The notes beneath the pieces were generated by a model. The model saw nothing but the letters and a program-made list of their open reading frames with translations, did not search any database and was not told where the DNA came from. Below are positions 14,119 to 19,476 of a stretch of 19,476 bases of DNA, piece by piece. The stretch is from an uncultured Oscillospiraceae bacterium. Lineage in GTDB: Bacteria > Bacillota > Clostridia > Oscillospirales > Oscillospiraceae. The translations under genes and the position numbers were made by a program. Location of the stretch: the NCBI GenBank assembly GCA_934572355.1, contig CAKTKV010000006.1, positions 1-19,476 on the forward strand, given 5' to 3'. Numbering within the stretch: position 1 is the stretch's first letter; each line of letters begins with the position of its first letter.

Positions 14119-14149
14119 AAGATTAATGATTAAGTGCTTGTTTAATCTT
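14119..14149. promoter_or_regulatory. Probable ArsR-family operator (palindrome)
   Basis: AAGATTAA (14119-14126) and TTAATCTT (14142-14149) form a perfect 8-bp inverted repeat. A second GATTAA inside it (14128-14133) can pair with the same right arm. The palindrome overlaps the -35 of the regulator promoter and lies at the predicted start of the efflux-operon transcript, so one bound repressor could block both. Binding is inferred. Confidence 0.6.
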
Positions 14150-14166
14150 TATGGCTGAAGTATAAT
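14138..14166 (+). promoter_or_regulatory. Promoter of the ArsR-AraC regulator gene
   Basis: TTGTTT (14138-14143), a 17-nt spacer and a perfect TATAAT (14161-14166) predict a start near 14173. The -35 lies inside the palindrome, which implies autorepression. Confidence 0.72.
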
Positions 14167-14187
14167 ATGTGCGCGGGGGAAAGTCAA
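14159..14187 (-). promoter_or_regulatory. Promoter of the HMA-ATPase efflux operon
   Basis: On the minus strand TTGACT (14187-14182), a 17-nt spacer and TATACT (14164-14159) form a near-consensus promoter. It overlaps the opposing regulator promoter at the -10. Transcription would start near 14152, running straight into the palindrome. Confidence 0.8.
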
Positions 14188-14221
14188 TGCCTCGGAGACG
14201 GCCTCTGCCAAAAGGGAAAAT

Positions 14222-15016
14222 ATGTTTTCCAAAAGGAAAATGGAAAGGAAAACGCGGGCATCGTACCGCGCAGCTTGCACCATGGATGAGAAGCTTCTGC
14301 CCCACGATCACGGAAATCCGAGAAAGGCTGCTTTCCTGAAAAAGCAGCTTGTGCGCGAGCGTGATTTTGACGCTGTGGCCGATGTGTTCCGTCTGCTTGA
14401 CGACAGCAGCCGCCTGAGAATATTCTGGCTGCTGTGCCACTGCGAGGAGTGTGTGGCGAATATTTCGGCGCTGGTGGATATGTCGAGCCCCGCGGTGTCG
14501 CACCACCTGCGGCAGCTGCGCGAGGCTGGGCTTATCACCAGCCGGCGCGACGGGCGCGAGGTTTATTATAAAGCCGCCGATACGGTAGAGGCGCAGCTGC
14601 TGCATAAGGTGACAGAGCGCGTAATGGAGATATCCTGCCCGCGCGGAGGCGAGGGCGAGGCCGCGGGACAGAGCGTCGAGGGCTTTTCCGTCGAGCAGGT
14701 GGAGACGGCGCGGCGCATGCACGATGAGCTGCTCGCCCACCCGGAGGAGCGCATCACCATTGAGGAGCTTGCGCACAAATACCTCATGAACCCGACGACG
14801 CTCAAGGATGTTTTCAAGGCGGTGTACGGGGAGTCGATAGCCTCGCACATGAAGGAACACCGCATGGAAAAGGCGGCGGAGCTGCTGCGCGAAACGGAGC
14901 TGAGCATTGCCGCCGTGGCAGAAGCCGTGGGCTATGACAGCGCGGGCAAGTTTTCCTCGGCTTTCCGGGAGCGCTACCACCTGCTGCCCTCGGAGTACAG
15001 AAAGGCACAGAAATAA
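14222..15016 (+). CDS. ArsR/SmtB-AraC fusion metalloregulator
   Basis: This 264-residue regulator combines two DNA-binding modules. Residues ~45-120 are an ArsR/SmtB winged helix ('VFRLLDDSSRLRIFWLLCHCEECVANISALVDMSSPAVSHHLRQLREAGLI'-like pattern), with C72, H73, C74 and C77 at the alpha-3 metal-site region and H28/H30 near the N-terminus as possible ligands. Residues ~155-262 are an AraC-type double HTH ('LAHKYLMNPTTLKDVFKAVYG', 'SIAAVAEAVGYDSAGKFSSAFRERY'). ArsR repressors are normally 90-130 residues, so the AraC part is a true extension. It faces the metal efflux operon and is its likely repressor. The start is uncertain: ATG 14222 has AAAGGG upstream, while ATG 14282 (MDEKLLPHDHG) looks more family-like but has no Shine-Dalgarno. 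Confidence 0.88.
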   Translation: MFSKRKMERKTRASYRAACTMDEKLLPHDHGNPRKAAFLKKQLVRERDFDAVADVFRLLDDSSRLRIFWLLCHCEECVANISALVDMSSPAVSHHLRQLREAGLITSRRDGREVYYKAADTVEAQLLHKVTERVMEISCPRGGEGEAAGQSVEGFSVEQVETARRMHDELLAHPEERITIEELAHKYLMNPTTLKDVFKAVYGESIASHMKEHRMEKAAELLRETELSIAAVAEAVGYDSAGKFSSAFRERYHLLPSEYRKAQK

Positions 15017-15034
15017 AAACAGGGAGTGGTTCTA

Positions 15035-15847
15035 ATGGCTGAGACGATACATCTGGCATCAGCGTGTGAGCTTGATATAGAAAAGACCTTTGAGTGCGGC
15101 CAGTGCTTCCGCTGGAACGCGGACGAAAACGGCATATACCGCGGCACAGCGTTCGGCTATCCCGCCCGGGTATGGACGGAGGACGGGGAAGTGTACCTAT
15201 GCTCGGACGCGCCTGAGAAAATGTGGCGCGAATACTTTGACCTTGACCGGGACTATGCCGGGATAAGCGCGGGCTTTCACGGCGGGGAATATCTCGATGC
15301 CTGCATAGCCTATGGGCAGGGGATAAGGATACTGCGGCAGGAGCCGTGGGAGGCGCTGTGCTCGTTCATCATCTCCCAGTGCAATAACATCAGCCGCATA
15401 AAGGGCATAGTTGAGCGCCTGTGCGAAAGCTTCGGCGACCCGGTCGAGTTCGAGGGCACGGTGTACTACACATTCCCGTCAGCGCAGAGGATAGCCGCGC
15501 TCGAACCGGGCGCGCTTGACGTGCTGCGCTGCGGGTACCGCGCGCCGTATATCATGTCAGCGGCGCAGGCCGTCGCGGACGGGAGTCTTGATCTCAAGGC
15601 GCTGATAAGCTGCGACTGCGTCAGCGCCCGCGCGCGGCTCATGCGCGAGCAGGGGATAGGGCCGAAGGTCGCAAACTGCGTCGTGCTATTCGGGCTGTAT
15701 CACCTCGAAGCGTTCCCAATAGACGTGTGGATAAGGCGCGCGCTCAGGGAGAACTTCCCCAAGGACTTTGATCCCGCGACGCTCGGGGAATACGCCGGTC
15801 TTGCCCAGCAGTACATATTCTACTACGCCCGCAGCCACGGGAAATAA
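15035..15847 (+). CDS. OGG1-like 8-oxoguanine DNA glycosylase/AP lyase
   Basis: This 270-residue HhH-GPD DNA repair enzyme resembles eukaryotic OGG1 and its bacterial relatives. The N-terminal OGG domain includes 'FECGQCFRW', a hallmark of this subfamily. 'PWEALCSFIISQCNNISRIKGIVERL' follows, then the helix-hairpin-helix 'GIGPKVANCVVLFGL' with catalytic K211 and 'PIDVWIRRAL' with D230. The 19-residue spacing equals that of K249 and D268 in human OGG1, which supports a bifunctional glycosylase/lyase over AlkA. The start is ATG 15035, with AGGGAG 8 nt upstream; the GTG at 15026 lies inside that Shine-Dalgarno. It starts 18 bp after the metalloregulator, so the two are probably co-transcribed. 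Confidence 0.92.
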   Translation: MAETIHLASACELDIEKTFECGQCFRWNADENGIYRGTAFGYPARVWTEDGEVYLCSDAPEKMWREYFDLDRDYAGISAGFHGGEYLDACIAYGQGIRILRQEPWEALCSFIISQCNNISRIKGIVERLCESFGDPVEFEGTVYYTFPSAQRIAALEPGALDVLRCGYRAPYIMSAAQAVADGSLDLKALISCDCVSARARLMREQGIGPKVANCVVLFGLYHLEAFPIDVWIRRALRENFPKDFDPATLGEYAGLAQQYIFYYARSHGK

Positions 15848-15852
15848 TCTTC

Positions 15853-15880
15853 TTGACTTTACTGCGGAATCTGGTAAAAT
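15853..15880 (+). promoter_or_regulatory. guaB promoter
   Basis: TTGACT (15853-15858), a 16-nt spacer and TAAAAT (15875-15880) lie 30 bp before the guaB start. The leader is too short for a purine riboswitch. Confidence 0.75.
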
Positions 15881-15904
15881 GGCAAAAAATAAGAAAAGGG
15901 GTAA

Positions 15905-17389
<1,485 letters not shown>

Positions 17390-17398
17390 TCCTTAAAT

Positions 17399-17443
17399 AT
17401 AGCAAAACCCGCCGCTCAGTCAAACAACGACTGAGCGGCGGGT
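17399..17443 (-). terminator. Terminator between guaB and the GT8 gene
   Basis: A 14-bp perfect stem, 17407-17420 with 17430-17443, has a 9-nt loop. On the minus strand it is followed by TTTTGCTAT, so it ends the glycosyltransferase transcript. The plus-strand side continues CAATTATCC with no T-run, so termination of guaB there may be weaker. Confidence 0.85.
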
Positions 17444-17446
17444 CAA

Positions 17447-18262
17447 TTATCCTTTTCGTTCGGTAAGATTCATATAGTGCAGGTACAGCATGCCGAAGGG
17501 ATTTTTATAATCCTCGTGCCACGGCTTGTTTTTTCCGCAGAAGTGCAGGACGGCGGTGTTGTGCATGACCCAATACAGGTCGTGCTTGCCAGTGCTGCGG
17601 ATAAGGTACTTGGAGTAATTGCGCACATCGTAGTTCCATACAACATCGTCAACGGGCACGGTCTGATCGCCGTAGAGGATGTTGAAAACGTCCTGATCCG
17701 GAAGTATCAGTTCCTTTTCGTGTTCATTGACGCAATTGAAAACGTCCTCCGCAGTGACGAGCCTGCGCGCGGCGTTCAGGTCGATGAGCATGACGCCGGA
17801 GTTAAAGTATTCATGCTCCGTATCGAGCCGCACCTGATTGATTTCATTCGCCATTTCGGTAAGCCCCGTGTGCGCCGCAGCGGCAAAGGTCTTCCCGTAA
17901 AGGTTCAGCTCCCACAGCGGACGCAGGGGATTGATAATGAGCATATCCGGGTCGAGGTACAATATGCGCTCAAGCTCTTTCGGCAGGATGAGCGGGGAGA
18001 GCAGGCGGTAGTACATCTCCTTGGGGTAGCGCTTGCTGGTCGGGGCATTTTCAAAGAGCGCCGTGTCAACGGTGACGGGACGCAGCTTCGCGCCGAAGAG
18101 GGCGCAGAAATCCGTGAGCTCCTCCAGCTTATCGCCGGGGATGGCGCTGTGGAGCAGATATACCGTCACGTCCGTCTCGTTGGGGTTGCTGGCAAAGAAA
18201 GAGCAGAGCATGACCTTGCAGGGCGGCAGATAATTTTCATCAAGGGTAAGCAGCAAATTCAT
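17447..18262 (-). CDS. Glycosyltransferase family 8 protein
   Basis: This 271-residue GT-A-fold retaining glycosyltransferase belongs to family GT8 (LgtC/general stress protein A-like). It begins 'MNLLLTLDENYLPPCKVMLCS', the nucleotide-sugar-binding start of the family. It has the metal-binding DPD (D104-P-D106) in 'ILYLDPDMLI', the 'YFNSGVMLIDL' motif at 152-162, 'LPDQDVFN' at 188-194, and 'LHFCGKNKPW' at 239-248, where the His coordinates the metal. Donor would be UDP-glucose or UDP-galactose by family precedent; the acceptor is unknown, possibly a wall or capsule glycan. AGGAGAT precedes the ATG, 10 bp after the MFS gene stop, so the two are co-transcribed. Confidence 0.92.
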   Translation of the reverse strand: MNLLLTLDENYLPPCKVMLCSFFASNPNETDVTVYLLHSAIPGDKLEELTDFCALFGAKLRPVTVDTALFENAPTSKRYPKEMYYRLLSPLILPKELERILYLDPDMLIINPLRPLWELNLYGKTFAAAAHTGLTEMANEINQVRLDTEHEYFNSGVMLIDLNAARRLVTAEDVFNCVNEHEKELILPDQDVFNILYGDQTVPVDDVVWNYDVRNYSKYLIRSTGKHDLYWVMHNTAVLHFCGKNKPWHEDYKNPFGMLYLHYMNLTERKG

Positions 18263-18272
18263 TGTGATCTCC

Positions 18273-19476
18273 TTATTCGGCCTTCTTCATCAGCTTTGAA
18301 GAGCCTATGTAGAGCGGGATCGCCGCGAGCTGTGCGATGACCGAAACGGCGATCATCGCCGGGATGCTGACGTCGTACAGCACGCCCATGAGCCAGCTGC
18401 CGAGGAACCAGAATGCGCCGAAGGAGCACTCGAACACTCCGTAGCCGGTCGCGCGGCTGGCCTTCGGCACCATGCTTGTGACCGCGGACTTGAGTATCGA
18501 TTCCTGCGCGCCCATGCCCACGCCCCAGAGCGCGACGCCGAGGAGCAGCATCGGCACGGAATCGAACGCGAACACGAACACAGCAAACGGCGCGGAGATG
18601 ACCGTCGACCACACGAGCGCCTTTACGCCGTTCTTGTCGTACATCATCCCGAAGAACAGCGCAGCCACCGCGTCGACGAGCATTGCGCCTGCGTAGAGAA
18701 GCGGCAGACTGCCGGTCGAAACGAGCGCGCTCGTCTCGCTCAGCCCGGAGGCGAGGTGCGAGTATGTGCGCGACACATGCATGATTATTATCGAGTAGTC
18801 AATGAAGCCGAAGGCGAAGAGGCTGATACCGGAGATGTAAAGGATGAACTCTTTCTTCATCTTGAAGGGAATATACTCCTTCGGTTCCGGTTCAAAATGC
18901 TCAGGGTTCGGGAACTTGCAGCGCGTGACGATAAGGAGAATGAGCGTTATCGCGCCGGGGATGGCCAGCACCGCAAAGCAGGTTGAGTAAATTTCAAAGG
19001 TCGTGCCTTCGGTTTTAAAGAGCATCACAAGGTAGAGCAACACCGGGCCGATGAACGCGCCGATCTGGTCGAGCACCTCCTGAATGCCGAAGCTCTTGCC
19101 GACGCCCTCCTGAGATGCGGCAAAGGACATGATAGTGTCTTTCGCGGGCTTCTTTATCGCCTTGCCCATGCGCTGGATGACGAGCAGCACGCAGGCCGCG
19201 ATCCAGCCGTGCTCGCCGACGAGGGCGAGAGCGGGCACAGCGATGATATCCAGTACGTAGCCGACGATGGTCATCGGCCAATACTGCTTGGACTTGTCCG
19301 TCAGCTTGCCGAACACATAGCGCATCGAGTAGCCTATCAGCTCGCCGAGACCGGAGATGAAGCCTATCGTTGCCGCAGACGCGCCGAGCAGGGACAGGTA
19401 CGCGCCGCGTATGCTTGACGCGCCCTCATGCGTCATGTCCGAGAACAGGCTGACAATGCCGAAGAGGATTATAAAC
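18273..19476 (-). CDS. MFS transporter, C-terminal part (N-terminus outside the window)
   Basis: At least 401 residues of a major facilitator superfamily permease are seen. The reading frame is open to the right edge, with 13 more residues (FIILFGIVSLFSD) before the internal ATG at 19436, so the gene starts outside the window and only a few residues are missing. About eleven to twelve hydrophobic helices are visible. The 'SLFSDMTHEGASSIRGAYLS' stretch, 'GELIGYSMRYVFGKLTDK' (cytoplasmic loop 2-3 motif) and 'FGMMYDKNG' fit prokaryotic MFS drug or metabolite exporters. The substrate is unknown. It precedes the GT8 gene by 10 bp. Confidence 0.9.
   Translation of the reverse strand, partial: FIILFGIVSLFSDMTHEGASSIRGAYLSLLGASAATIGFISGLGELIGYSMRYVFGKLTDKSKQYWPMTIVGYVLDIIAVPALALVGEHGWIAACVLLVIQRMGKAIKKPAKDTIMSFAASQEGVGKSFGIQEVLDQIGAFIGPVLLYLVMLFKTEGTTFEIYSTCFAVLAIPGAITLILLIVTRCKFPNPEHFEPEPKEYIPFKMKKEFILYISGISLFAFGFIDYSIIIMHVSRTYSHLASGLSETSALVSTGSLPLLYAGAMLVDAVAALFFGMMYDKNGVKALVWSTVISAPFAVFVFAFDSVPMLLLGVALWGVGMGAQESILKSAVTSMVPKASRATGYGVFECSFGAFWFLGSWLMGVLYDVSIPAMIAVSVIAQLAAIPLYIGSSKLMKKAE

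Noticed and set aside
17477..18340. 287-codon open frame on the plus strand
   Set aside because: It is antisense to the GT8 gene, whose DPD, NSG and HFCG motifs are intact.

Overview
The window reads as chromosome of a moderately GC-rich, Gram-positive anaerobe of class Clostridia. The class is an inference from a DUF421/DUF4363 pair, strong AGGAGG-type ribosome binding sites, many compact bidirectional terminators and a secreted Pro/Gly/Asp-repeat beta-helix protein. An Oscillospirales-like gut bacterium fits best, but no rRNA or ribosomal gene is present to settle this. No tRNA, rRNA, CRISPR array, insertion sequence or phage gene was seen. Nineteen protein genes are supported, two of them cut by the window edges.

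Layout. 1-98 (-): start of a Phd/YefM-type antitoxin with a palindromic operator. 99-459: AT-rich spacer with a long hairpin and four DnaA-box-like nonamers. 460-915 (+): nrdR. 925-1982 (-): DUF421/DUF4363 membrane pair. 2049-4781 (+): amino-sugar cluster (NagB-like protein, glmM, GlmU-like beta-helix acyltransferase). 4861-8668: a secreted beta-helix protein (-) divergent from a response regulator/histidine kinase operon (+). 8724-9545 (-): HAD-IIA phosphatase. 9718-10590 (-): EamA transporter. 10688-11869 (+): a yybP-ykoY (manganese) riboswitch with terminator platform ahead of a CaCA-family cation antiporter. 11941-14100 (-): a split heavy-metal efflux system (separate HMA chaperone and P1B ATPase), divergent from 14222-15847 (+): an ArsR-AraC fusion regulator and an OGG1-like DNA glycosylase. 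15911-17389 (+): guaB. 17447-19476 (-): an MFS transporter (incomplete) followed by a GT8 glycosyltransferase.

How the parts work together. Three local circuits can be read from the DNA. First, the two-component system and the secreted protein share an intergenic region with two mirrored pairs of 7-bp direct repeats, each just upstream of a -10-like element; this suggests the regulator controls both transcripts. Second, the CaCA antiporter lies behind a manganese riboswitch and has a non-canonical first alpha-repeat, so it is a candidate Mn2+ exporter. Third, the ArsR-AraC regulator and the metal efflux operon have face-to-face promoters that overlap across one 31-bp palindrome, the likely metal-responsive operator.

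The most unusual items are the ArsR-AraC fusion at the metal locus, the NagB-like protein lacking part of its active site, the secreted protein with 13-residue repeats apparently inserted into an OB-fold-like domain, and the mirrored operator. Most other genes are ordinary housekeeping or transport genes.
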